Program-made: the position numbers and the translations under genes | Part shown: one piece after another, positions 12,605 to 20,444 of the stretch | Numbering within the stretch: the stretch's first letter is position 1 | How the letters are laid out: each line of letters opens with the position of its first letter | Origin: a virus | IMG/VR virus record: IMGVR_UViG_3300029448_000051 | Location: 26,908-55,595 of that record | Strand: one strand, 5' to 3' | Length of the DNA: 28,688 bases | The notes under the pieces: generated by a model | What the model saw: only the letters and a program-made list of their open reading frames with translations | Database searches by the model: none | Told to the model about the DNA's origin: nothing

Positions 12605-12793
12605 ATGGCTATAAAAAAGTATATACTAACTATTGAGTTTGATGATAACGGAGATAATTGCGAGTATATAGAAGAACAAATAATCGATGATACTCCTAAT
12701 CAAACAAAGATAATATACGAGGCTAACGTGAATAACTACTTTAGTGATTCGGACATAGCATGTTTACTAGATGATGATATAGCGGAAGCATAA
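12605..12793 (+). CDS. Small acidic protein, 62 aa, first gene of the rightward arm
   Basis: ATG 12605 has AAGGAG about 9 nt upstream. The product is very acidic (Asp/Glu in TIEFDDNGDNCEYIEEQIIDD and again near the C terminus) with a beta-like start. Small acidic early-positioned proteins in phages can mimic DNA or bind host enzymes, but no family is recognised. A GC-rich hairpin follows 7 nt after its stop. Confidence 0.6.
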   Translation: MAIKKYILTIEFDDNGDNCEYIEEQIIDDTPNQTKIIYEANVNNYFSDSDIACLLDDDIAEA

Positions 12794-12799
12794 GTAAGC

Positions 12800-12815
12800 G
12801 GCCGCTGGCGCGGCC
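12800..12815 (+). terminator. GC-rich hairpin between the first two rightward genes
   Basis: GGCCGC (12800-12805), loop TGGC, GCGGCC (12810-12815): a perfect 6-bp all-GC stem. It is followed by TCGTTAATAA, not a long T-run, so it may attenuate rather than stop transcription, or serve as an mRNA processing or stability hairpin. Confidence 0.4.
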
Positions 12816-12837
12816 TCGTTAATAAACGGGAGAAACA

Positions 12838-13056
12838 ATGGACACATGGACATTAACAGAGAAGCTTAAAGTTAAGGACGAAGAGGTGCGACTACTAGAA
12901 AAGAGGGTTAGCCATATTGAGAGTCATTTAAAGAACTTAAATTCGAAATTAACAATAATCAATGAGGTTTCAAATGAGGCAGTACAGGATAAGAAAGATA
13001 AACCATCGCGTGTACGAACCAAGCGATCAACTGCCAAAAAGCCTAAAGGTAGTTAA
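12838..13056 (+). CDS. Coiled-coil protein with basic tail, 72 aa
   Basis: ATG 12838 has GGGAGA 5 nt upstream. Residues about 5-50 show heptad spacing of Leu/Val/Ile (VRLLEKRVSHIESHLKNLN), a clear coiled coil; residues 52-72 are Lys/Arg-rich (KKDKPSRVRTKRSTAKKPK), suited to DNA contact. Its end overlaps the TerS reading frame by about 80 nt. It could be a TerS accessory or a nucleoid-type protein; this is inference. Confidence 0.6.
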   Translation: MDTWTLTEKLKVKDEEVRLLEKRVSHIESHLKNLNSKLTIINEVSNEAVQDKKDKPSRVRTKRSTAKKPKGS

Positions 13057-13708
13057 AGACTGGAGGAATGGTCACATAGGAGATTGGGTCTTAGCAGACG
13101 ATGAATGTGTGATTCAAGTATTAAGGCGAGGGCAGATGTTACGCTCGAAAGGTAAAAATAAGGTCAGAGAATATATAGGAACGTGCACTGGTACATTCCC
13201 TATAGGGTCAAATGCTAAGATGGACACGTCTAAACGTGTTAACATTTATTCATTTGGAGGACATAAAAGTCCAGATCAGATTCTCTTGGATCGGACTAAG
13301 CTTAGTAAGGCAGAACAAGTCTTCGTCTTGTATTTATCTCAAGGTCTTAGAGCAGAGGAAGCATATATTAAAGCATTTCCTACTAATAATATTAGGTATG
13401 CTAAAGAAAAGTCTACAGACTTAGTAAAAACAGAAAGGATTAGAACAGCTATGAAAGAAGAATTAAAGCCAGTCTTAGAAGAACTAGGAGTAAATGAGAC
13501 ATATATATTAAAAGGCATTAAAAGTGAAGCCGAAACAGCTGATAAGTCTGATACTAGATTAAAAGCATTGTTTAAATTATCTGATATAATGGATTTAGAA
13601 GATAAAAGCCAAACTAAAGTTACACAAATATCAGGAGCAGTATTTAAAGGGTTTGATGGTACTAAATTAGAAGAAGTTCAACGACCAAAGGAGATAGAAA
13701 ATGAGTAA
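12974..13708 (+). CDS. Terminase small subunit candidate (TerS)
   Basis: The frame is open from 12962. ATG 12974 has GAGG 6 nt upstream and is preferred; GTG 13010 (VYEPSDQLPK) is a reasonable alternative. The N-terminal domain (about 35-100) is beta-rich (GDWVLADDECVIQVLRRG). Then KLSKAEQVFVLYLSQGLRAEE and AYIKAFP form a helix-turn-helix of the type used by small terminase subunits to bind packaging sites, followed by long helices typical of TerS oligomerisation. A two-gene gap separates it from TerL, which is a little unusual. TerS recognises phage DNA and regulates TerL. Confidence 0.65.
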   Translation: MRQYRIRKINHRVYEPSDQLPKSLKVVKDWRNGHIGDWVLADDECVIQVLRRGQMLRSKGKNKVREYIGTCTGTFPIGSNAKMDTSKRVNIYSFGGHKSPDQILLDRTKLSKAEQVFVLYLSQGLRAEEAYIKAFPTNNIRYAKEKSTDLVKTERIRTAMKEELKPVLEELGVNETYILKGIKSEAETADKSDTRLKALFKLSDIMDLEDKSQTKVTQISGAVFKGFDGTKLEEVQRPKEIENE

Positions 13709-14123
13709 TTTTATGTTTGACCAACTAAAAAGATTAGATAAATATGATAGTCTGGCTAATAGAACTAAAAAAAGACCAATGGCAAAACCAATGACAATAA
13801 ATAGAGAGCCTCAAGCAATAGAAAATATTGACCAACCTCTTAATTATGAATCTTGGTTGCAAACACAAGGCCCAGGAGCTGGTAATATTTCTCCATTTCA
13901 ATCACAAGGCACTGATTACTGGCAAGAGCAGTATAATGATTATGTAATGGGATTTAATGCTAAATTTGGTAGTAATCAAGGTATGGGCATGCCAAATATG
14001 GGTAATAATTCAGGAATGGGCAGTAATTCAACGATGAGAAAGCCTGGTTCAGGTGGCCCTAGAGACATGGGAACACCTTCTATGGGCAACTTATTAAATG
14101 GTAAGCCTAACAAAATGTATTAA
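13701..14123 (+). CDS. Met/Gly/Asn-rich low-complexity protein, 140 aa
   Basis: Starts at ATG 13701, overlapping the TerS stop by 8 nt, with GGAGATAG upstream. The first third is basic; residues about 95-130 are a low-complexity run of Gly, Met, Asn and Ser (NQGMGMPNMGNNSGMGSNS) with repeating MG units. Likely disordered. It may be a minor structural or packaging accessory. Its stop overlaps the next start (TAATG). Confidence 0.6.
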   Translation: MSNFMFDQLKRLDKYDSLANRTKKRPMAKPMTINREPQAIENIDQPLNYESWLQTQGPGAGNISPFQSQGTDYWQEQYNDYVMGFNAKFGSNQGMGMPNMGNNSGMGSNSTMRKPGSGGPRDMGTPSMGNLLNGKPNKMY

Positions 14124-14305
14124 TGGATTTTTTTAAAAACTTTGTTGGTTATTTTAAAGCCGATAAAGATATTGTAATTAGTAGACTCAAGTATTGTAGT
14201 AATTGCCCGTATATAACGCCAAAATTTAGGTGCACACAATGCGGATGTTTTATGAAAATTAAAACGACATTAGCACATGCTAAATGTCCAATAGGAAAAT
14301 GGTAA
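14123..14305 (+). CDS. Six-cysteine zinc-binding phage protein, 60 aa
   Basis: Cysteines C25, C28, C37, C40, C42 and C55 lie in YCSNCPY, RCTQCGCF and AKCPIGKW. This pattern recurs in small proteins of many T4-like and marine phages and probably binds zinc; function is not known. It starts at the overlap with the upstream stop and its own stop overlaps the next ATG (TAATG), so translation is coupled on both sides. Confidence 0.7.
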   Translation: MDFFKNFVGYFKADKDIVISRLKYCSNCPYITPKFRCTQCGCFMKIKTTLAHAKCPIGKW

Positions 14306-15090
14306 TGGAAGAAGAAAGAAACGTAGGAATACTTGGATTAGTTAAATCTGGCATTATGGATCAATTAAGTAAATTTACTGGGATTGGTTCTGGTGGTAAT
14401 TTAATGGATTATGTTAAAGAAAATGCAACATCAGAAAAAGATTTAGAATATTTACGTAATAAAGCAGGATTAATAGGCAGCGATTATGCTACTGCTTTAA
14501 TTGGGAATACATTGACTGGCTTGACTAATTTAGACGATTTAATATTTAATAAACGAGGCACTTACAGAGGTCAAACACAAGATATTACTGATTTAATGGT
14601 GCCTGGATTTTATGAAAGACAGTTAGAGAAGCATAATGTAAATTCTGCTCCAGATTTATTAAGTATATATTTAGGTGACGTTACTCCTGAAAGCCAAGGA
14701 TTAAAAATGCACGATAAAAGTCCTTCTAAAGGTTATCGATTTAGTCCTGGACCTGTATATGATGTAGAAGAGTATGTATCTTTTGATGGAATTAAAACAG
14801 ATAGAGCCTTATTAAATAAAATTTTACGAATGAAAACAGGTGATGCAATTAAATTAAATGAAGATGATGTTTTTAAGTATAGTTCAATAGATATGGGTAG
14901 ACAAAACTGGAGCATTGGTAAAGAAAAAAATGGTCAATACTATGTTGCACTAGCTGATGTATGGGATTTTGCAGGAGATGATTATGGGGGACAAGGAGAA
15001 TTAATGGAGTATATAGGCGCTAAACCTATAAATATGTATGGTAGGTTTCCACTAATATTAGAGGAACATTTGCAAATTGAGCAATATTAA
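14305..15090 (+). CDS. Hypothetical protein, 261 aa, between TerS and TerL
   Basis: I place the start at ATG 14305 (MEEERNVG), which overlaps the preceding TAA; an in-frame ATG at 14284 would overlap more and lacks a site. Residues about 1-110 are helical and Gly-rich, and 150-260 look alpha/beta with the conserved-looking stretches MKTGDAIKLNEDDVFKYSS and YVALADVWDFAGDDYGG. No domain recognised. Similar proteins sit beside packaging or internal-virion genes in some podovirus-like genomes, so a virion role is possible. Confidence 0.55.
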   Translation: MEEERNVGILGLVKSGIMDQLSKFTGIGSGGNLMDYVKENATSEKDLEYLRNKAGLIGSDYATALIGNTLTGLTNLDDLIFNKRGTYRGQTQDITDLMVPGFYERQLEKHNVNSAPDLLSIYLGDVTPESQGLKMHDKSPSKGYRFSPGPVYDVEEYVSFDGIKTDRALLNKILRMKTGDAIKLNEDDVFKYSSIDMGRQNWSIGKEKNGQYYVALADVWDFAGDDYGGQGELMEYIGAKPINMYGRFPLILEEHLQIEQY

Positions 15091-16633
15091 TTTACACAAC
15101 GTATCAAAAGAAGAACAAGCATTAGAGTTAGCTAAGAATGATATGATTGCATTTGGTAAATTATTTTTACCTGATGATTATATGCGTTCTGAAACACCTT
15201 TTTTCCATTATCAAGTAGCTGATACAATATCAGATTTATCTAAAAAACAAGTAGGAGTAATACTTCCCAGAGGTCATGGAAAAACTGTGCTTACAAAATG
15301 CAATATTATGCAAGATTTTTGTTTTGCAACAGATCCACTGTTTTATGGTTGGGTTGCAGCCTCTTCTAAAATATCCGTACCTAATCTTGATTATATTAAA
15401 TATCACTTGGAATATAATGATAAAGTATTGTATTATTTCGGTAATTTAAAGGGAAGAAAGTGGACTGAAGATGATATTGAGCTTAAAAACGGTTGCAAAC
15501 TTATTAGTAAATCCAACCTTTCAGGAATTAGGGGAGGTGCTAAACTTCATAAAAGATACGACCTTATCGTACTTGATGACTTTGAAGATGAAAATAATAC
15601 CGTTACGCCAGAGTCTCGTGCTAAAATCAGCAATCTTGTTACGGCTGTTGTGTTTCCTGCTCTTGAGCCTGGTACTGGTAGGCTTAGGATTAATGGTACT
15701 CCTGTTCACTTTGACTCCTTTATACAAAATATTCTCATTGGTAATGAGCAAGCTAAGAAAAAAGGTAACCCATATAGTTGGGATGTTATAACCTATAAAG
15801 CCATTCAAGATGATGGCACACCTCTTTGGCCTAGTTGGTTTGGTGAAAAAGAGATGGCAAGAAAGAAAAAGTTTTATGCAGACTCTGGGCAGCCACAAAA
15901 ATTCTATCAAGAATATATGATGGAAGTCCAGTCTAAAGACGATGCAATATTTACAAGGGAGCATATAATATTTTATGAGGGGAAGTTTAGACATGATGAA
16001 GAACAAGGTATTTCATATCTTATCACAGATAAAGATGGAGAAATTCCAGTTAATGTATTTGCGGGGGTCGATCCTGCTACTGATAGCGTTAGGCGTGATA
16101 CTGATTTCTCCGTTCTTGTTTTTGTGGCGGTTGATGCCTTTAATAATATATATGTTCTTGATTATTTGCGAAAAAGGTCTATTCCTGTTTTGGGGATTCC
16201 TGGCGATAACAAAAAAGGTATTGTGGATTATATGTTTGAGTATAACAAAATTTATCATCCTTCCTTATACGTTGTTGAGGACACGAGTATGTCCAAGCCA
16301 GTTTTCCAATCGTTGGTATCAGAAATGCGTAGAAGGAACGACTTTGGAGTTAAATACTGCGCTGAAAAACCTGGTACAAGGATGTCGAAACGTGATAGAA
16401 TTCAAGAAATTTTGGCACAAAGATTTGCAATAAAAAGTGTATATATGAAAAAAGATCATTATGAATTGCAACATGAAGTTTTAACATTTGGTCCTAGAAT
16501 GGGACATGACGATACAATAGATGCGTTGGCATATGCTTGTAAACATGCACATCCACCTAAATCTATGCAGCAAAATAAAAAGGGAAATTGGTTTAAGAAT
16601 AAGCCAAAAGCTAGAAGTTGGATAACAGCATAG
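15077..16633 (+). CDS. terL: Terminase large subunit (TerL): packaging ATPase and nuclease
   Basis: 518 residues from a TTG start at 15077 that overlaps the upstream gene by 14 nt. The ATPase has Walker A P64-RGHGKT70 and Walker B LIVLDDFED (D167, D168, E170). The nuclease is RNase H-like with D332 (FAGVDPATD), E401/D402 (VVEDTSM) and D478/D479 (GHDDTIDALAYA). TerL drives DNA into the prohead and cuts the concatemer. All key residues are present. Leucine codons shift from TTA-rich at both ends to CTT-rich in the middle (roughly 15,260-16,290), which hints at a mosaic history. Confidence 0.95.
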   Translation: MSNINLHNVSKEEQALELAKNDMIAFGKLFLPDDYMRSETPFFHYQVADTISDLSKKQVGVILPRGHGKTVLTKCNIMQDFCFATDPLFYGWVAASSKISVPNLDYIKYHLEYNDKVLYYFGNLKGRKWTEDDIELKNGCKLISKSNLSGIRGGAKLHKRYDLIVLDDFEDENNTVTPESRAKISNLVTAVVFPALEPGTGRLRINGTPVHFDSFIQNILIGNEQAKKKGNPYSWDVITYKAIQDDGTPLWPSWFGEKEMARKKKFYADSGQPQKFYQEYMMEVQSKDDAIFTREHIIFYEGKFRHDEEQGISYLITDKDGEIPVNVFAGVDPATDSVRRDTDFSVLVFVAVDAFNNIYVLDYLRKRSIPVLGIPGDNKKGIVDYMFEYNKIYHPSLYVVEDTSMSKPVFQSLVSEMRRRNDFGVKYCAEKPGTRMSKRDRIQEILAQRFAIKSVYMKKDHYELQHEVLTFGPRMGHDDTIDALAYACKHAHPPKSMQQNKKGNWFKNKPKARSWITA

Positions 16634-16641
16634 GAGAAAAT

Positions 16642-16680
16642 ATGAAACAAAGAATGCATAAATATAAGGAAGGAAAATAA
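16642..16680 (+). CDS. Possible 12-aa basic micropeptide or leader peptide
   Basis: ATG 16642 (MKQRMHKYKEGK) has GGAG at good spacing, and its TAA overlaps the next ATG (TAATG). It may be a translated micropeptide or simply a coupling device for the next gene. The evidence is only the SD and the overlap. Confidence 0.35.
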   Translation: MKQRMHKYKEGK

Positions 16681-17069
16681 TGATTGAAAATAAAATTATA
16701 GAGTCTATGCTATCAGAAGAAGAATTGCTAGATATAGCAATGGGCGTAACTCCTATAGGAGCTGCTGGTTCAATAAAAAATATTTTTAAATTAGGGAAAC
16801 CAGGGTTACAATTAGCAAAAAATTATATCCAAAAAATTGGAAAACTACCTAAAAAACAAGGCAATATAAAATTGTACAATAAAGCATCTGATGTAATAAA
16901 AAAAGAATTAAATACTAACAGACCTATATCACAAATATATGATATGGCTAGAAGTAGAATAGCTCTTGAAAATCAAATTGAAAAAGTAGCAAAAGGTAAC
17001 AAATTATATGCAAAACTTAAATTGAAGAAAAAATTAAAACAATACGAATATTTAGAAGAATTAAAATAA
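16680..17069 (+). CDS. Lys-rich helical hypothetical protein, 129 aa
   Basis: Starts at ATG 16680 overlapping the upstream TAA, with AAGGAAGG upstream. After an acidic start there is a short hydrophobic Gly/Ala stretch (IAMGVTPIGAAGS), then a very basic helical body ending KLKLKKKLKQYEYLEELK. The charge suits DNA or internal-virion association. No family recognised; placed between TerL and portal. Confidence 0.55.
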   Translation: MIENKIIESMLSEEELLDIAMGVTPIGAAGSIKNIFKLGKPGLQLAKNYIQKIGKLPKKQGNIKLYNKASDVIKKELNTNRPISQIYDMARSRIALENQIEKVAKGNKLYAKLKLKKKLKQYEYLEELK

Positions 17070-17122
17070 TGATTGATAAAAAAATTATTAATGGATTTAG
17101 AATAAAGGATTATAATGGCTAA
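17069..17122 (+). CDS. Possible 17-aa micro-ORF before the portal gene
   Basis: ATG 17069 overlaps the preceding TAA (TAATG) and the ORF (MIDKKIINGFRIKDYNG) ends 8 nt into the portal gene. Its first residues resemble the start of the previous gene (MIENKII), so it could be a remnant duplication or a coupling ORF. Weak evidence. Confidence 0.25.
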   Translation: MIDKKIINGFRIKDYNG

Positions 17123-19415
17123 AAAAATGACAAAAGCAGTACAAAGAATACATGATATGTTTAATATTGCAAACGGAGAAAATAGAAGTCAATGGGAATA
17201 TATTAATCAAAAAGGTGTAGACTTTGCAAATGATAACCAATTAACTGATGAAGAGAGGGTCGCATTAGAAGAACAAGGTATGCCCACCTTCACAATAAAC
17301 CGCATATTACCTGTAGTAGAAATGTTAAATTTTTACGCCACAGCAAACAAACCTAGATGGCAAGCTGTTGGAGTAGATGGTAGCGATACTGATGTTGCTG
17401 CTGTATTCTCTGACATGGCCGATTATATATGGGACCTTTCTGATGGGTCCTCTCTTTATGCTAATTGTGTTAATGATGCTGTGACTAAAGGTGTTGGTTA
17501 CATGCATGTTACTGTAGACCAAGATTCTGATCATGGTATGGGAGATGTAGTTATTAAACAGCCTGAACCATTTGATATATTTATTGACCCTAAATCTAGA
17601 GATATATTATTTAGAGATGCATCGTTTGTAATGCTTAGAAAAATACTACCTAAATCTCATTTATTAAAAGTATTCCCTGATTTAGCAGCAAAAATTAGAA
17701 AATCAAGTAGTTTAAATGATAATGATTATAATTACTCTGAAAAGTCTAGAGATAAGTATATGAAAGATTTTGGGTATAAAGATATTGATACAGATGAAAG
17801 CCCAAATAAAAAAGCAGAAAGAGATGAAGTTGTAGAATTTTTTGAAACTTATGAAAAAATTAAAATTAAATATGTTAATGTATTTTATCAACAACCTTTA
17901 ACTAAAGAGGTTCTTCAACAAATAGAACAGCAAGTTAAAGTTCAAATGCAAGAAATGGCTAATGAACTTCAAGTTAAATTCTTAGAACAGCAAAAGTCTA
18001 TGGAGCAAGCTGTTCAGTCTGGAGAAATGATACCTGAAAGATATGAATTAGAAATACAAAAATTACAACAGGGTATGCAACAGCAATTACAGCAAGCTCA
18101 ACAGCAAATGACAGCTGAATTACAACAACAAGCTACTATTGTTCAAAATATGGTTATTAGTGATAAAGAATATAAAGTTATTATTCAAGACGCTAAGTTT
18201 GCAAATACTATAGTAGAAGTTGTAGAGTTTTATGGAGATAGAATAAAGTTATGTTGTACTGCTGGAGATACAATGTTATATGAAAGAATATTACCTGAAG
18301 GAATAACAGAATATCCTTTAGTTCCATTTCATTATAAATGGACAGGAACCCCATATCCTATTAGTGCTGTTTCACCTTTAATGGGTAAACAAAGAGAAGT
18401 TAATAAAGCACATCAATTATTAGTTCACAATGCATCATTAGGTAGTTCTTTACGATTTTTACATGAAGAAGGTTCTATAGATACAGATTATTGGGAAAAA
18501 TATTCTTCAGCTCCTGGAGCATTATTACCAGTAAGACCAGGTGCACAAGCACCTACTCCTATTCAACCTGCTCCTTTAAATAGTGCATTTTTTAATATTG
18601 TTCAAAACTCTAAATCAGATATGGAGTATTTAGCAGGTATATATTCATCTATGATGGGAGATACTGGTTCTCAGCATGAAACATATAGAGGTATGTTAGC
18701 AATGGACGAGTATGGAACTAGAAGAATTAAACAATGGATGCAAAATGCATTAGAACCAGGGTTAAAGCAATTAGGAATAGTAATTAAGCAATTTACACAG
18801 AGTGTATATACTGCACAAAAAACATTTAGAATTGTTCAGCCTAGCGCATTACAAGAACAAAGACAAGTAGAAATTAATATTCCAATATATAATGACTTAG
18901 GTGAAGCTATAGGTAAAATTAAAGATTATAGTTCTGCTAAGTTTGATGTTAGAATTATAGCTGGTTCAACAATGCCAGTTAATAGATGGGCATATATTTC
19001 TGAATTAAAAGAAATGATGCAAATGGGTATTGTAGATGATATAGCCGTTTTAGCAGAAACTGATTTAAGAAATAAAGAACAAATAGCTAAAAGAAAGAGT
19101 GTTTATTCTCAATTACAAGGACAAGTTCAAAGTATGGAAGGTCAACTTAAAAAACAATCTGGAACAATTGAGACTCTAGAAAGACAACTAGTACAAGCAG
19201 GTATAAAAGATAAAGTAAATCAAGCTGAAGTAGAACTAACTAAGAAAAAATCTCAAGTAGGTTCTAAATTAGAAAAACAATATCTTGAAACCGAAGCAGA
19301 ACAAAAACTTGCACAGAAAATGTTTAGAGATAATGCAAACTTACAAAAGCAAAGAATTAAGATGGAAGCAGATAATTTAATAAAAGACTTGACTCCAAAG
19401 GATGAAAGTAATTAG
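17115..19415 (+). CDS. Portal protein, P22-like
   Basis: 766 residues, the size and style of P22-type portals. The N-terminal region has the family layout (ending PTFTINRILPVVEMLNFY, then KPRWQAVG) followed by a helix-rich wing and the conserved GDTGSQHETYRGMLAMDEYG region near residue 515. Residues about 255-348 are unusually rich in Gln and read as a long coiled coil, and residues about 660-766 as a second coiled coil, which would form the barrel. The dodecameric portal is the DNA gate at the unique vertex and docks TerL. ATG 17115 has AAAGGA 5 nt upstream. Confidence 0.88.
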   Translation: MAKKMTKAVQRIHDMFNIANGENRSQWEYINQKGVDFANDNQLTDEERVALEEQGMPTFTINRILPVVEMLNFYATANKPRWQAVGVDGSDTDVAAVFSDMADYIWDLSDGSSLYANCVNDAVTKGVGYMHVTVDQDSDHGMGDVVIKQPEPFDIFIDPKSRDILFRDASFVMLRKILPKSHLLKVFPDLAAKIRKSSSLNDNDYNYSEKSRDKYMKDFGYKDIDTDESPNKKAERDEVVEFFETYEKIKIKYVNVFYQQPLTKEVLQQIEQQVKVQMQEMANELQVKFLEQQKSMEQAVQSGEMIPERYELEIQKLQQGMQQQLQQAQQQMTAELQQQATIVQNMVISDKEYKVIIQDAKFANTIVEVVEFYGDRIKLCCTAGDTMLYERILPEGITEYPLVPFHYKWTGTPYPISAVSPLMGKQREVNKAHQLLVHNASLGSSLRFLHEEGSIDTDYWEKYSSAPGALLPVRPGAQAPTPIQPAPLNSAFFNIVQNSKSDMEYLAGIYSSMMGDTGSQHETYRGMLAMDEYGTRRIKQWMQNALEPGLKQLGIVIKQFTQSVYTAQKTFRIVQPSALQEQRQVEINIPIYNDLGEAIGKIKDYSSAKFDVRIIAGSTMPVNRWAYISELKEMMQMGIVDDIAVLAETDLRNKEQIAKRKSVYSQLQGQVQSMEGQLKKQSGTIETLERQLVQAGIKDKVNQAEVELTKKKSQVGSKLEKQYLETEAEQKLAQKMFRDNANLQKQRIKMEADNLIKDLTPKDESN

Positions 19416-19450
19416 ATTACATACAAATTTCTTAACAAAAAGGAGAAATA

Positions 19451-20344
19451 ATGGCAGAAGAACAAGCAGGTAACTCAATTCCAGCAACTGCAGCTAAGGC
19501 TGAAGAGGCTGTTTTTGACTCAGGCGACTTCTTTTCCGAACTAGAGCATTCTGTAAATGGAATGCAGACAGATGGAGAAGCTAGACAACCAGAAGTAACC
19601 CAGCAAGATGTTGGCCCTGAACAGGTAACCCAAGATACATCTAATGGCACTTCGACTGACTGGGATGACGAGAGCAATCCTTATAAACAGAGGTACAAAG
19701 ATTCAAGTAGAGAAGCTGTTCGTATGAACGATGAGCTGAAAGACTTAAAACCTTTTGTTCCAGTTCTCGAAGCAATGAAACGAGACAGTGGTCTTGTTGA
19801 TCATGTTCGTACATATTTGCAAGGTGGCGGTAAGCCAGAAGCAGGTATATCAAATCAATTGAATCTTCCTGAAGATTTTGAATTTGATGCAGATGAAGCT
19901 TTAAAAAACCCTGAGTCTAACTCAGCAAAAGTTCAGAATGCACACATTGACAAAATAGTTCAAGGTAGAGTTAATCAAATGATGGGTAGAGAAAAAGAGA
20001 ATGCTAAAAAAATGCAAGCTCAATTCATGTATAAAAAACAAGAAGAGGATTTCAAAGCTAGACATAAAATGTCTAATGAGAAATTTGAGCTATTTAAAAA
20101 AGCAGCATCTCAAAAAACAATGACTTTAGATGATGCATATTATTTAATTAATAAAGATATGCAAGCTAAAAACATTGCTAACAATACCAAGAAAGATATG
20201 CTTGATCAAATGAAAAATGTACGTAACATCCCAGCAAGTGCTTCTGACTCTAACAATCAAGGCGATTCAAATCAAACACCTGATAATAAGTTGTTTGACC
20301 AAATGGCTGGTCTTGATGAAGATGTAGATAACTTGTTCGGGTAG
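19451..20344 (+). CDS. Head scaffolding protein candidate
   Basis: 297 residues between portal and major capsid genes, the usual place for a scaffold. The sequence is acidic and disordered at the N terminus (Glu/Gln/Asp rich, about 1-75), then helical with Met/Lys/Gln-rich coiled coils (GREKENAKKMQAQFMYKKQE), and ends in an acidic tail (MAGLDEDVDNLFG). No protease motif is seen. Scaffolds guide capsid assembly and leave. SD AAGGAG precedes ATG 19451. A hairpin spans the stop codon. Confidence 0.75.
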   Translation: MAEEQAGNSIPATAAKAEEAVFDSGDFFSELEHSVNGMQTDGEARQPEVTQQDVGPEQVTQDTSNGTSTDWDDESNPYKQRYKDSSREAVRMNDELKDLKPFVPVLEAMKRDSGLVDHVRTYLQGGGKPEAGISNQLNLPEDFEFDADEALKNPESNSAKVQNAHIDKIVQGRVNQMMGREKENAKKMQAQFMYKKQEEDFKARHKMSNEKFELFKKAASQKTMTLDDAYYLINKDMQAKNIANNTKKDMLDQMKNVRNIPASASDSNNQGDSNQTPDNKLFDQMAGLDEDVDNLFG

Positions 20345-20370
20345 ATGCTTCGATAGATCATCTTCCGAAC
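20335..20370 (+). terminator. Hairpin across the scaffold stop codon
   Basis: GTTCGG (20335-20340) pairs with CCGAAC (20365-20370) and AGATG (20343-20347) with CATCT (20359-20363), 11 bp with an 11-nt loop. The TAG stop lies within the stem. There is no T-run afterwards (GTAATTTAATAAAA), so it may be an attenuator or processing site that lets capsid mRNA accumulate apart from scaffold mRNA. Confidence 0.5.
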
Positions 20371-20387
20371 GTAATTTAATAAAAGCA

Positions 20388-20428
20388 AACCTGACCGAAG
20401 GCACATTAAGTGCAGCTGAGTGATGGTT
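20388..20428 (+). promoter_or_regulatory. Leader stem-loop before the major capsid gene
   Basis: AACC (20388-20391) can pair with GGTT (20425-20428), enclosing a GCAC-attaa-GTGC hairpin (20401-20413). The element ends 16 nt before the capsid ATG. The pairing is modest; together with the hairpin at 20335-20370 the whole 100-nt gap is structured. Confidence 0.35.
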
Positions 20429-20444
20429 AAAAGGAGATGGTCAA

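Noticed and set aside
15521-16006. 161-aa minus-strand ORF inside terL
   Set aside because: It is a shadow of terL, which has complete ATPase and nuclease motifs; there is no SD or promoter for the reverse frame.
15975-16433. 152-aa plus-strand ORF in another frame of terL
   Set aside because: Hydrophobic shadow frame arising from CTT/GTT-rich codons of terL; lies wholly within it and has no domain.
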